From Cytophagaceae bacterium (GTDB lineage: Bacteria > Bacteroidota > Bacteroidia > Cytophagales > Spirosomataceae): a DNA stretch of 64,000 nucleotides. Numbering within the stretch: position 1 is the stretch's first letter; each line of letters starts with the position of its first letter. The notes beneath the pieces are model-generated. The model was not told the origin of the DNA. It searched no databases and saw only the letters and a list, made by a program, of their open reading frames with translations. Location of the stretch: assembly GCA_017984215.1 (NCBI GenBank), contig JAGOAA010000005.1:1-64000 (forward strand), in the 5' to 3' direction. Positions 17,177 through 23,709 of this stretch are shown here, one piece after another. Made by a program: the position numbers and the translations under genes.

Positions 17177-17808
17177 TGAAATACATCCTTTTATTACTTT
17201 TTCCTTTGGCGATTCAAGCCCAAAATCCAGCGCAAACATTTAAGCGCTTGGTTCAAAAATTCAATCAGGTCAAAAGCTATGAGGTGGAGGCAACGATAAA
17301 ACCACAAATCCCCTTAATCCGTATTTTACCTGTGAAGGCCAACATTCACTTTAGCTATCCAAGCAACTTTCAGGTTAAGTCGGCGGGAATTTCCATTCTT
17401 CCAAAAAACGGATTTTCAGAACTTCCGCTCTTGTTCAGCAAGCCTGATGATTTCACGGCCATCGCCTCAGGAACAGAAAACAATTTGGAAATTATTACGC
17501 TCTTACCCACCCAAAATGACTCCAACATCATTTTGGCAAAAATATGGGTAGATGTCAGTTCATTATTGGTCATCAAATCGCAAATTACGAGTCGGAGCAA
17601 CGGAACAATCACCTGTGAATTTGACTACAATCAGGAAAAATCGTTTGGTCTTCCCTCCCACATGAAGTTCGTGATGGATGTCAATAAGTTTAAAATTCCC
17701 AAAGGTTTGGCAACCGATATCAACCGAACAAGCCGCCCCAATGAAACCGAGGGAAAATCCAAAAAGGGAAGTATTGATGTGTATTTTAGCAAATACAAAG
17801 TGAATTAA
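17176..17808 (+). CDS. LolA-like outer-membrane lipoprotein carrier family protein
   Basis: A 210-residue exported protein with a signal peptide (MKYILLLLFPLAIQA, cleavage about residue 15). The mature start NPAQTFKRLVQKFNQVKSYEVEATIKPQ, the turn NGTITCEFDYNQEKSFGLPSHMKFVMD and the all-beta pattern resemble LolA/LolB-type half-barrels and the DUF4292/LolA-like proteins of Bacteroidota. Its start codon overlaps the permease stop by one base (TAATG), so it belongs to the same transcript. A periplasmic carrier that takes a lipid or lipoprotein from the ABC exporter would fit, but this is inference. Distant fold similarity only, so the family call is moderate. Confidence 0.6.
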   Translation: MKYILLLLFPLAIQAQNPAQTFKRLVQKFNQVKSYEVEATIKPQIPLIRILPVKANIHFSYPSNFQVKSAGISILPKNGFSELPLLFSKPDDFTAIASGTENNLEIITLLPTQNDSNIILAKIWVDVSSLLVIKSQITSRSNGTITCEFDYNQEKSFGLPSHMKFVMDVNKFKIPKGLATDINRTSRPNETEGKSKKGSIDVYFSKYKVN

Positions 17809-17809
17809 A

Positions 17810-17840
17810 TTGGACAAATGGGCTAGCTTTTTTAACTTGG
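17810..17840 (+). promoter_or_regulatory. weak promoter candidate before PhyH gene
   Basis: TTG (17810-17812), 20 bases, then TAACTTGG (17833-17840), which has one mismatch to TAnnTTTG. It is followed by the 13-base palindrome at 17846-17858. The low motif quality makes this a suggestion only. Confidence 0.3.
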
Positions 17841-17845
17841 TGCTT

Positions 17846-17858
17846 GTTTGGACCAAAC
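17846..17858. repeat. 13-base palindrome GTTTGG-A-CCAAAC
   Basis: A perfect inverted repeat, GTTTGG and CCAAAC around one A, lies 10 bases before the ATG of the PhyH gene. A wider imperfect GCTAG...CTAGC pair flanks it. The position fits an operator or a 5' RNA hairpin. It may also be chance in a 60-base gap. Confidence 0.35.
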
Positions 17859-17868
17859 TAGCAATCCT

Positions 17869-18819
17869 ATGCAATCAATGAATTTACCTTGGGTAGAAAG
17901 CCCATTCTTCCAAAAAATACTGGCAACCAAAAAGTTAAGTGCCGCAGATGCTGCTTTAGCGAAGGAATACAACGAACAAGGGTATGTGGTAGTCAAAAAT
18001 GTTTTTAGTGAGGAATTGGTTGACCAAATCATTCGCGAGATGCAGGAAAAAGGTTTTAACCCCGACTTTCCCATTGAAACCTTTCGTAATGATATTCGTA
18101 TCCAGGATCTTTGGGAAAAGTCGGAGCCTGTCAAGCAAATGGCCGCACATCCCGAAATTATCAAAACGCTGGAAATGCTTTATGACCGCGAGGTTATTCC
18201 CTTCCAAACGCTGAATTTCAAGGTTGGGTCCCAACAAAAAGCGCACTCGGATACGATGCATTTTAGCTCATTGCCTGCACGTTACATGTGTGGCGTTTGG
18301 GTGGCTTTAGAAGATATCACGGAGGACAACGGACCCTTATTTTATTACCCAGGTTCGCATCGCACACCCGAATATAATTTTAGTCATTTCAAGAATTCGG
18401 TCGAGGATACCACCTACGATAATTACCCTGAATACGAGACATTCATGGAAGAATTAATGGAGGCATCGCCCTTTCAAAAAGTCAAATTCCTTGCTAAAAA
18501 AGGAGATGCATTGATTTGGTCTTCCAACATTATTCATGGAGGAAGTGCCGTAAACGACCCAAATTCAACTCGATTCTCACAGGTTACACATTACTATTTC
18601 AAGGATTGCGTTTATTACACGCCGATGCTTTCCAACATGGTGACGCATGAATTATTCATCCGTCGGTTCTTAGTCAATATCCGCACAGGAGAAGCTGTCA
18701 AAAATTCCTGGAATGGATTGAAAACCGATTTATTACGCACCCGAAACCTGTTATATACCATCAACAACCATATCAAATTACCAAAGGTTATGCGTTGGAT
18801 TGCAGCTAAATTAAAGTAG
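17869..18819 (+). CDS. phytanoyl-CoA dioxygenase family Fe(II)/2-oxoglutarate oxygenase
   Basis: A 316-residue protein when started at the ATG at 17869; another ATG at 17878 (MNLPWVES) is equally good, while the frame to 17848 needs a TTG start. The double-stranded beta-helix shows the metal motif H-x-D in KAHSDTMHFSS (around residue 127), the strand GVWVALEDITEDNGPLFYYPGSHR broken by the family turn, and the distal ligand His in SNIIHGGSAVN with the 2-oxoglutarate-binding Arg in NSTRFSQVTHYYF. Members hydroxylate lipids or small molecules. The substrate is unknown. It is followed after one base by the MmcQ/YjbR gene. The family call is strong. Confidence 0.88.
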   Translation: MQSMNLPWVESPFFQKILATKKLSAADAALAKEYNEQGYVVVKNVFSEELVDQIIREMQEKGFNPDFPIETFRNDIRIQDLWEKSEPVKQMAAHPEIIKTLEMLYDREVIPFQTLNFKVGSQQKAHSDTMHFSSLPARYMCGVWVALEDITEDNGPLFYYPGSHRTPEYNFSHFKNSVEDTTYDNYPEYETFMEELMEASPFQKVKFLAKKGDALIWSSNIIHGGSAVNDPNSTRFSQVTHYYFKDCVYYTPMLSNMVTHELFIRRFLVNIRTGEAVKNSWNGLKTDLLRTRNLLYTINNHIKLPKVMRWIAAKLK

Positions 18820-18820
18820 C

Positions 18821-19141
18821 ATGTACCTCGATGAGATTTGCGAATATTGCATAACGCTTCCAGGCGTGGAAGAAACACAGCCATTTGGCCCGGATCACAT
18901 CGTATACAAAGTTAAAGGCAAGATGTTTTTATTGGTGGGAATCGAAGAGTCTCCCATTCGATTCAATGTCAAATGTAATCCTGAACGTGCGATTCAACTC
19001 CGGGAAGACTTCCCACATGCCGTATTACCCGGCTGGCACATGAATAAAAAACATTGGAACACCGTCGTGATGGGCGAAGGACTCAGTCGCACACAATGCG
19101 AGGAAATGATTCGTCATTCGTATGAGTTAGTGGCGAAATAA
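18821..19141 (+). CDS. MmcQ/YjbR family DNA-binding-like protein
   Basis: A 106-residue protein of the MmcQ/YjbR (CyaY-fold) family: ICEYCITLPGVEETQPFG at 6-23, KMFLLVG at about 36-42, FNVKCNPE at about 50-57, and the conserved PGWHMNKKHWNTV at about 70-82. Some structures of this family show a double-wing fold thought to bind DNA, but no role is established. The start ATG comes one base after the stop of the PhyH gene, so the two are read together. Length is normal for the family (about 110-120). Confidence 0.88.
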   Translation: MYLDEICEYCITLPGVEETQPFGPDHIVYKVKGKMFLLVGIEESPIRFNVKCNPERAIQLREDFPHAVLPGWHMNKKHWNTVVMGEGLSRTQCEEMIRHSYELVAK

Positions 19142-19150
19142 CAATAATTT

Positions 19151-19232
19151 ATAACCCCGGACTTTAGTCTGGGGATTTAGGAAGCGTACACCTCAGCCTG
19201 CGGCTAGTCCCTAGGCTGAAGCCTAGGGTTAT
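19151..19232. repeat. head-to-head pair of family C hairpin repeats (C1, C2)
   Basis: C1 (19155-19174) is CCCCGGACT-TT-AGTCTGGGG, preceded by ATAA and followed by ATTTA. C2 (19209-19228) is CCCTAGGCT-GA-AGCCTAGGG followed by TTAT, the same unit in reverse orientation. A short AGCC-TGC-GGCT hairpin lies between them. The layout is that of paired REP elements. Other members are at 20811-20838, 23541-23606 and 63478-63548. Confidence 0.75.
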
Positions 19233-19294
19233 CACTTTTCTGGCAATTTCTCCCTCCACTCTAAAAACCCTTGCAAATCCGCCCCCTCCGCGCT

Positions 19295-19327
19295 AGCTTT
19301 GGCAAACCTCAAAGGATTGCCAAAGCT
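19295..19327. repeat. family A hairpin repeat, copy A1
   Basis: Perfect 11-base arms AGCTTTGGCAA (19295-19305) and TTGCCAAAGCT (19317-19327) around ACCTCAAAGGA, in which CCT and AGG can pair inside an A-A mismatch. The start codon of the next gene lies 18 bases further on. One of five copies in this window (19295, 20910, 23489, 23674, 41847), all between genes. Confidence 0.8.
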
Positions 19328-19345
19328 TAATGGGGGATCATAAAT

Positions 19346-20764
19346 ATGAAGAAATACATCTTATTTTACTTAATCATTCCATTTTTTAGCATTGCCCAAC
19401 AACCCGCTGAAACCATTCAACGCTTTTTTGATGCCTATTCAGTTGGGAATAAAGCGGGTATGCGAGAAGCGATTACTCCTGATTTCAAACTTGTGGAAAA
19501 CGGTGAAATTTGGACCCTAGATACACTCATCAATCGGATGGATAAAGGTAGGCCCGCCGACTTCAAGCGTATCAATCAATTCGAAATTCTGGCAAGCAAG
19601 GTTGACAAAAATAGTGCGCACGTTTTCTATAAAAACCGGGCGCTGATTCACGCCATGGGACGGGACCGCCAAGTAAACTGGTTAGAAACCGCATATTTTA
19701 TCAAGCAAAACGGGCAATGGAAAATGTCCAACATGCATTCCTCCATTGATGCATCCTTTCAAACAAACTGGGAATTAAGTGGCTTCAAAAAGGCCGATGC
19801 GGAAAACCCCATCATGAAGCCTGATGTGCGCGCGACCTATTACTGCCCCATACAAAAGAAATTAGTAGGCTGGGAAAACAAAAATGTACTGAATCCAACG
19901 GCTTTGGTCTACCAAGGTAAAGTTCATTTACTCTATCGCGCCCAAGATTCATTAGGCACCTCACGCATTGGCATGGCGATATCGGATGATGGAATCCATT
20001 TCACGAAACAGGCGTCACCTATTTTAGCACCAGGCGAAGATGCATTCAGACAATACGAATGGCAAGGGGGTATCGAAGATCCTCGCGTCATCGAAACCGA
20101 AGATGGCCAATTTTTACTGACCTACACGTCCTATGATGGCAAAACGGCAAGGCTTTGTTCGGCCATATCAAAAGACTTGCAACATTGGGAAAAATTAGGA
20201 CCTATGCTCGCAAGTCCCAAATACATCAATATGTGGTCCAAATCAGGAGCCATCGTGGGTAAGGAGATTAACAGTCGGGTCATTGCCCAAAAAATCGATG
20301 GCTTCTATTGGATGTATTTTGGCGACACCGACTTATTCATGGCTAAATCATCCGATTTGCGCCATTGGGAAGTTTGTGAGAATGCGGAAAATCAAGTCAA
20401 AATATCGGTACTCCAACCGCGCAGCGGCTATTTCGATTCACGTTTAGTGGAACCCGGGCCCTATGCATTAATGCGTCCTGAGGGAATTCTTTTGATCTAC
20501 AACAGCAGCAATGCCGCGAATTTTAATGATACCAAATTCCCTAAATACACCTACGCGGCTGGGCAAGCACTTTTTGATGCAAATAAACCAAACCGACTGA
20601 TCAACCGGAGCAAGCAAGCCTTTATTTGGCCCGACAAAGATTACGAACGCGTAGGGGAAGTCAACGAAGTTTGCTTCGTGGAAGGCCTCGTGCATTTCAA
20701 GGGCAAGTGGTTTATGTATTATGGTACCGCCGATTCCAAAATCGCAGTGGCGGTCAAAGAGTAG
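19346..20764 (+). CDS. secreted fusion of an NTF2-like (SnoaL/DUF4440) domain and a GH130-like beta-propeller
   Basis: A 472-residue protein with a signal peptide (MKKYILFYLIIPFFSIAQ, cleavage about 18). Residues 19-140 form an NTF2-like domain: QRFFDAYSVGNKAGMREAITPDF, then EIWTLDTLINRM and NWLETAYFIKQNGQWKMSNMH broken by the beta sheet. Residues about 155-470 form a five-bladed propeller of the GH130/GH43 clan: LNPTALVYQGKVHLLYRAQD, GGIEDPRVIE with the probable catalytic Asp, DSRLVEPGPYAL, and KWFMYYGTADSKIAVA. GH130 enzymes are phosphorylases or hydrolases of beta-mannosides. The YHG motif typical of many GH130 enzymes reads YNS here. Activity is unproven. Hairpin repeats flank the gene on both sides. 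Confidence 0.75.
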   Translation: MKKYILFYLIIPFFSIAQQPAETIQRFFDAYSVGNKAGMREAITPDFKLVENGEIWTLDTLINRMDKGRPADFKRINQFEILASKVDKNSAHVFYKNRALIHAMGRDRQVNWLETAYFIKQNGQWKMSNMHSSIDASFQTNWELSGFKKADAENPIMKPDVRATYYCPIQKKLVGWENKNVLNPTALVYQGKVHLLYRAQDSLGTSRIGMAISDDGIHFTKQASPILAPGEDAFRQYEWQGGIEDPRVIETEDGQFLLTYTSYDGKTARLCSAISKDLQHWEKLGPMLASPKYINMWSKSGAIVGKEINSRVIAQKIDGFYWMYFGDTDLFMAKSSDLRHWEVCENAENQVKISVLQPRSGYFDSRLVEPGPYALMRPEGILLIYNSSNAANFNDTKFPKYTYAAGQALFDANKPNRLINRSKQAFIWPDKDYERVGEVNEVCFVEGLVHFKGKWFMYYGTADSKIAVAVKE

Positions 20765-20810
20765 ACTTTGGACATTGGACTTTAGACTTTAGTCCATTAG
20801 GGCTAATTTT

Positions 20811-20838
20811 TAACCACAGACTTCAGTCTGGGGATTTA
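20811..20838. repeat. family C hairpin repeat, copy C3, with an adjacent hairpin
   Basis: TAACCACAGACTTCAGTCTGGGGATTTA, with ACAGACT and AGTCTGGGG arms partly decayed. Just before it, at about 20776-20797, TGGACT and AGTCCA flank TTAGACTTT and give another possible hairpin. The C unit has the same orientation as C1. Confidence 0.65.
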
Positions 20839-20909
20839 AAAGCTTATTAAGATTTTGATATTTTTTTTACCTGATCCATATCGCCTTGCAATTTCACTCC
20901 CACAACCCT

Positions 20910-20942
20910 AGCTTTGCCAAACCTTGGAGGATTGGCAAAGCT
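20910..20942. repeat. family A hairpin repeat, copy A2 with compensatory stem change
   Basis: Arms AGCTTTGCCAA (20910-20920) and TTGGCAAAGCT (20932-20942) around ACCTTGGAGGA. Compared with A1 and A5, the GG of the left arm is CC and the CC of the right arm is GG, so the 11-base stem stays perfect. The flanking CTTGCAA upstream also matches A1, so the repeat unit may extend 25-30 bases further left. Confidence 0.8.
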
Positions 20943-20958
20943 AAAGAACAAAAAAGAC

Positions 20959-21342
20959 ATGATAACAGGAATTCACCACATCGCCATTATCTGCTCAAAC
21001 TACGAAGTATCCAAATACTTCTATACCGAAAAACTAGGTTTCAAAATCATACGTGAAGTCTACCGTGAAGCGCGTGATTCCTACAAATTAGACCTGGAAG
21101 TCAATGGCTTATATCAAATTGAGCTCTTCTCCTTTCCAAATCCTCCGGCCAGAACTTCAAGACCAGAAGCTTCAGGATTACGCCATTTGGCATTTTCAGT
21201 AGACGATTTAGATGCGATGGTCGAAGTGCTAAATCGGCAAAATATTACATCTGAACCCATTCGAATCGATGAATTTACAGGAAAACGATTTACTTTTATA
21301 TCTGATCCCGATGATCTGCCTATAGAATTTTACGAGAAATGA
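20959..21342 (+). CDS. VOC (glyoxalase-like) family protein, YaeR/GloA2-like
   Basis: A 127-residue protein when started at the ATG at 20959. The frame is open to 20914 but that part is the hairpin repeat A2, so it is not coding. GIHHIAIICSNYEVSKYFY at 4-22, YREARDSYKLDL at about 35-46, GLYQIELFSFPNPPARTSRP and GLRHLAFSVDDLDA in the second module, and the ending FISDPDDLPIEFYEK match E. coli YaeR (GloA2) closely. The metal ligands of the fold (His in HHIA, Glu in IELF, His in LRHLAF, Glu in IEFYE) are all present. A glyoxalase I-like activity has been proposed for the group. It overlaps the DUF4954 gene by 4 bases. Confidence 0.88.
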   Translation: MITGIHHIAIICSNYEVSKYFYTEKLGFKIIREVYREARDSYKLDLEVNGLYQIELFSFPNPPARTSRPEASGLRHLAFSVDDLDAMVEVLNRQNITSEPIRIDEFTGKRFTFISDPDDLPIEFYEK

Positions 21343-23486
21343 ATCGAATTGATAAGAAACCCCTTGCGGATTTAGGTTATGGCTTTGTTACCGCCGACTA
21401 CTTGCAAGCGGGTTCGAATGAATACCTATACCGCAATGCTACCATCCAACAAACTGATTATCGCCAACTAACAGCGCGTGAAATTAGTATCATGGAGGCC
21501 AACTTAAATGAGGCCGAAAACTGGAAAGACATTTGGGTAAAAGATGGTTTCAATCCTTATCTCGTAAAAAACTGCCGCTTTTTTGGGTTGATTCGAATTG
21601 GAATGTTGGAGTCATGCTACCTCGAATTTAAGAACCTACGCATGCCGGTTGGGATTTATAATTCCACCATCATATCAAGCGATTTTGGCGATAACGTAGC
21701 CATCGATCGTGTGAATCTCCTCTCCCATTTTCAGATTGGCAATGAAGTCATGATTCTTCAAGTCAACGAATTAGCTACGACCCCAACAGCCAAATTTGGT
21801 AATGGTATCGTCAAAGACGGAGAAGCAGAGCGCATCCGTATTTGGCTCGAATTAGGAAACGAAAATGGCGGTCGGAAGGTTATCCCATTCATCGGAATGC
21901 GTCCAGCAGATGCGTTTTTATGGACACAGGATCGCGATGACCAAGCCTTACAAGCGGGTTATTTCAACCTGACCCAACAAGAATTTTCGACACACCGTGG
22001 CTATTATGGTCAAATTGGAGATCGGACAGTCATCAAAAATACGGGCATCATCAAAGATGTCAACATGGGATCGGACACCTATATTAAGGGGGCGAATAAA
22101 CTCAAGAATTTAACGATCATTTCCTATCCGCATGCCTCCACGCAAATCGGGGAAGGCTGTGAAATCGTCAATGGAATTATCCATGAAGGTTGTCGGATAT
22201 TTTACGGGGTCAAAGCCGTGCGTTTCATTTTAGCGGCACATAGTCAATTGAAATATGGTGCGCGTTTGATCAACTCCTTCTTAGGAAGTAATTCGACGAT
22301 TTCCTGTTGCGAGGTATTAAACGCCCTGATTTTTCCTGCACACGAACAACACCATAATAATTCCTTTTTATGTGCGGCCATCATCCATGGTCAAAGTAAC
22401 ATGGCGGCGGGTGCGACGCTTGGCTCAAATCATAACTCAAGAGGTGCAGATGGAGAATTACAAGCAGGAAGAGGTTTTTGGCCAGGATTGTCCGTTGCGT
22501 TAAAACACAATTCCAAATTCGCTGCCTTCAACTTGATTTCCAAAGGCAATTATCCCGCTGAAATTCACAATCCAATCCCCTTCTCGTTATTGGGCAACGA
22601 TGACGCATCGGGCGGATTATTGATTATCGCGGGTTATTGGTTCCAATACAACATGTATGCCATCGCGCGAAACGCCTGGAAATTTGCGGCGCGCGATCAG
22701 CGCGTCGAGAAAAATATGTTATTGGAATTCGACTATTTGGCACCAGATACCGTTAGCGAAATCTTGCATGCGCGCGAATTATTTTGCCAATGGGTCGGCG
22801 ATGCGCTCGAAAAAGACGCAGCAGCGGGTCAAGCCTGGTTGGAAAATCCAGCAAACGCCCAAGAAAACTTAGCCGTCTGGGCAACAGGAATTGAGAACTC
22901 GAAACGGAAGACTCGGGTAGCAAAAATTCATCGTGCCTATCAAATATTTGGGGACTTATTACAATACCATGCAGCAAAAGAATGGGTAGCGACATGCCAA
23001 CGAAATCCTGATCAAAAGCCCATGGACTTGCTAAACAAAACCTTAGCAAATGCCACAGCGATTCAAACTTGGGATAATCTAGGAGGTCAATTGATTCCTT
23101 CGGGAGCAGTTGCAGACCTGAAAAACAAGATCAAATTAGGCGGGATTAAAACGTGGTCGGAAGTCCATGCATTCTACGAAAAACAAGCCGCTTTATATCC
23201 GGATCAAAAATTCGAAAATGCGCTTAACGGCTTATTAAAAGTGAATCCTAAGGCCATCGAAAACATTTCAGCTTGGTTAGCCAATGCGGTGGATACATCC
23301 CGCTTCTTAACAGAGGGCATCGAAAAGTCCCGTGCCAAAGATTATCAAGATCCTTTCCGCTTAGCAATGTTTGGCAATGCCAAAGAACTCGAAGCCGTGA
23401 TTGGAGATTTAGATGATAACGAATTCATACAACAGTCGAAGGTGAATCAACGGGTTTTTGAGGAGAAAATTCAAGGGCTGCTGTAG
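21339..23486 (+). CDS. DUF4954 family protein with a left-handed beta-helix region
   Basis: A 715-residue protein that I place in DUF4954 (PF16314), a Bacteroidota and spirochaete family of unknown role. The N-terminal half contains hexapeptide-like turns (CRFFGLIRIGML, IISSDFGDNVAIDRVNLL, IGDRTVIKNTGIIKDVNMG, IGEGCEIVNGIIHEGCRIF) that suggest a left-handed beta-helix as in sugar nucleotidyl and acyl transferases. HNSRGADGELQAGRGFWPG at about 366-384 and KGNYPAEIHNPIPFSLL at about 402-418 look like a binding site. The C-terminal 250 residues are helical. The gene overlaps the VOC gene by 4 bases. A sugar-nucleotide role is a guess from fold only. Confidence 0.8.
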   Translation: MNRIDKKPLADLGYGFVTADYLQAGSNEYLYRNATIQQTDYRQLTAREISIMEANLNEAENWKDIWVKDGFNPYLVKNCRFFGLIRIGMLESCYLEFKNLRMPVGIYNSTIISSDFGDNVAIDRVNLLSHFQIGNEVMILQVNELATTPTAKFGNGIVKDGEAERIRIWLELGNENGGRKVIPFIGMRPADAFLWTQDRDDQALQAGYFNLTQQEFSTHRGYYGQIGDRTVIKNTGIIKDVNMGSDTYIKGANKLKNLTIISYPHASTQIGEGCEIVNGIIHEGCRIFYGVKAVRFILAAHSQLKYGARLINSFLGSNSTISCCEVLNALIFPAHEQHHNNSFLCAAIIHGQSNMAAGATLGSNHNSRGADGELQAGRGFWPGLSVALKHNSKFAAFNLISKGNYPAEIHNPIPFSLLGNDDASGGLLIIAGYWFQYNMYAIARNAWKFAARDQRVEKNMLLEFDYLAPDTVSEILHARELFCQWVGDALEKDAAAGQAWLENPANAQENLAVWATGIENSKRKTRVAKIHRAYQIFGDLLQYHAAKEWVATCQRNPDQKPMDLLNKTLANATAIQTWDNLGGQLIPSGAVADLKNKIKLGGIKTWSEVHAFYEKQAALYPDQKFENALNGLLKVNPKAIENISAWLANAVDTSRFLTEGIEKSRAKDYQDPFRLAMFGNAKELEAVIGDLDDNEFIQQSKVNQRVFEEKIQGLL

Positions 23487-23488
23487 CT

Positions 23489-23519
23489 CCTTTGGCAATC
23501 CTTACAGGATTGCCAAAGG
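23489..23519. repeat. family A hairpin repeat, copy A3 with fully paired stem
   Basis: CCTTTGGCAATCCT (23489-23502) and AGGATTGCCAAAGG (23506-23519) form a perfect 14-base stem around TAC. The A-A mismatch of the other copies is a T-A pair here. A degenerate family B hairpin (GACGAATTTCGCGTC) follows at about 23523-23540. The element begins 3 bases after the stop of the DUF4954 gene. Confidence 0.8.
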
Positions 23520-23540
23520 TTGAGACGAATTTCGCGTCGA

Positions 23541-23606
23541 TTCACTAGGCTAAAGCCGAGGGTTAATAACATCCATTTACAACTCCAGGTTTTAACCTAG
23601 GGATTA
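23541..23606. repeat. decayed pair of family C hairpin repeats (C4)
   Basis: CTAGGCT-AA-AGCCGAGGGTTAA (about 23544-23566, reverse orientation) and ACTCCAGGTT-TT-AACCTAGGGATTA (about 23582-23605, forward) again face each other, as in the C1-C2 pair. Both arms carry mismatches. Confidence 0.55.
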
Positions 23607-23632
23607 AGACGCGAGGTATCGCGTCTCTACAA
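23607..23632. repeat. family B hairpin repeat, copy B1
   Basis: AGACGCGA (23607-23614), loop GGTA, TCGCGTCT (23619-23626), then CTACAA. It is the same element as B3 and a shortened form of B2 near 32.1 kb. Confidence 0.75.
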
Positions 23633-23638
23633 CACTCC

Positions 23639-23668
23639 AAAAAAAAGCCCCAAGCATCGCCTGGGGCC
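23639..23668 (-). terminator. Rho-independent terminator of the M28 peptidase gene
   Basis: Read on the minus strand: GCCCCA, an inner loop, TGGGGC and then eight T. It lies about 40 bases after the stop codon of the minus-strand peptidase gene, beyond hairpin repeat A4. Confidence 0.8.
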
Positions 23669-23673
23669 TCAAA

Positions 23674-23702
23674 CTTTGGCAAACCTGAATGGATTGCCAA
23701 AG
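23674..23702. repeat. family A hairpin repeat, copy A4
   Basis: CTTTGGCAA (23674-23682) and TTGCCAAAG (23694-23702) around ACCTGAATGGA. It sits between the M28 peptidase stop and its terminator, so it is transcribed in the 3' untranslated region. Confidence 0.78.
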
Positions 23703-23709
23703 AGAAAAC

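Noticed and set aside
20914-20958. The 15-codon N-terminal extension of the VOC protein
   Set aside because: It is the hairpin repeat A2 read as protein; homologues start at the ATG at 20959.
23489-23702. Several short repeats in 220 bases, considered as a CRISPR array
   Set aside because: The units are of three different palindromic families with irregular spacing and no cas genes nearby.
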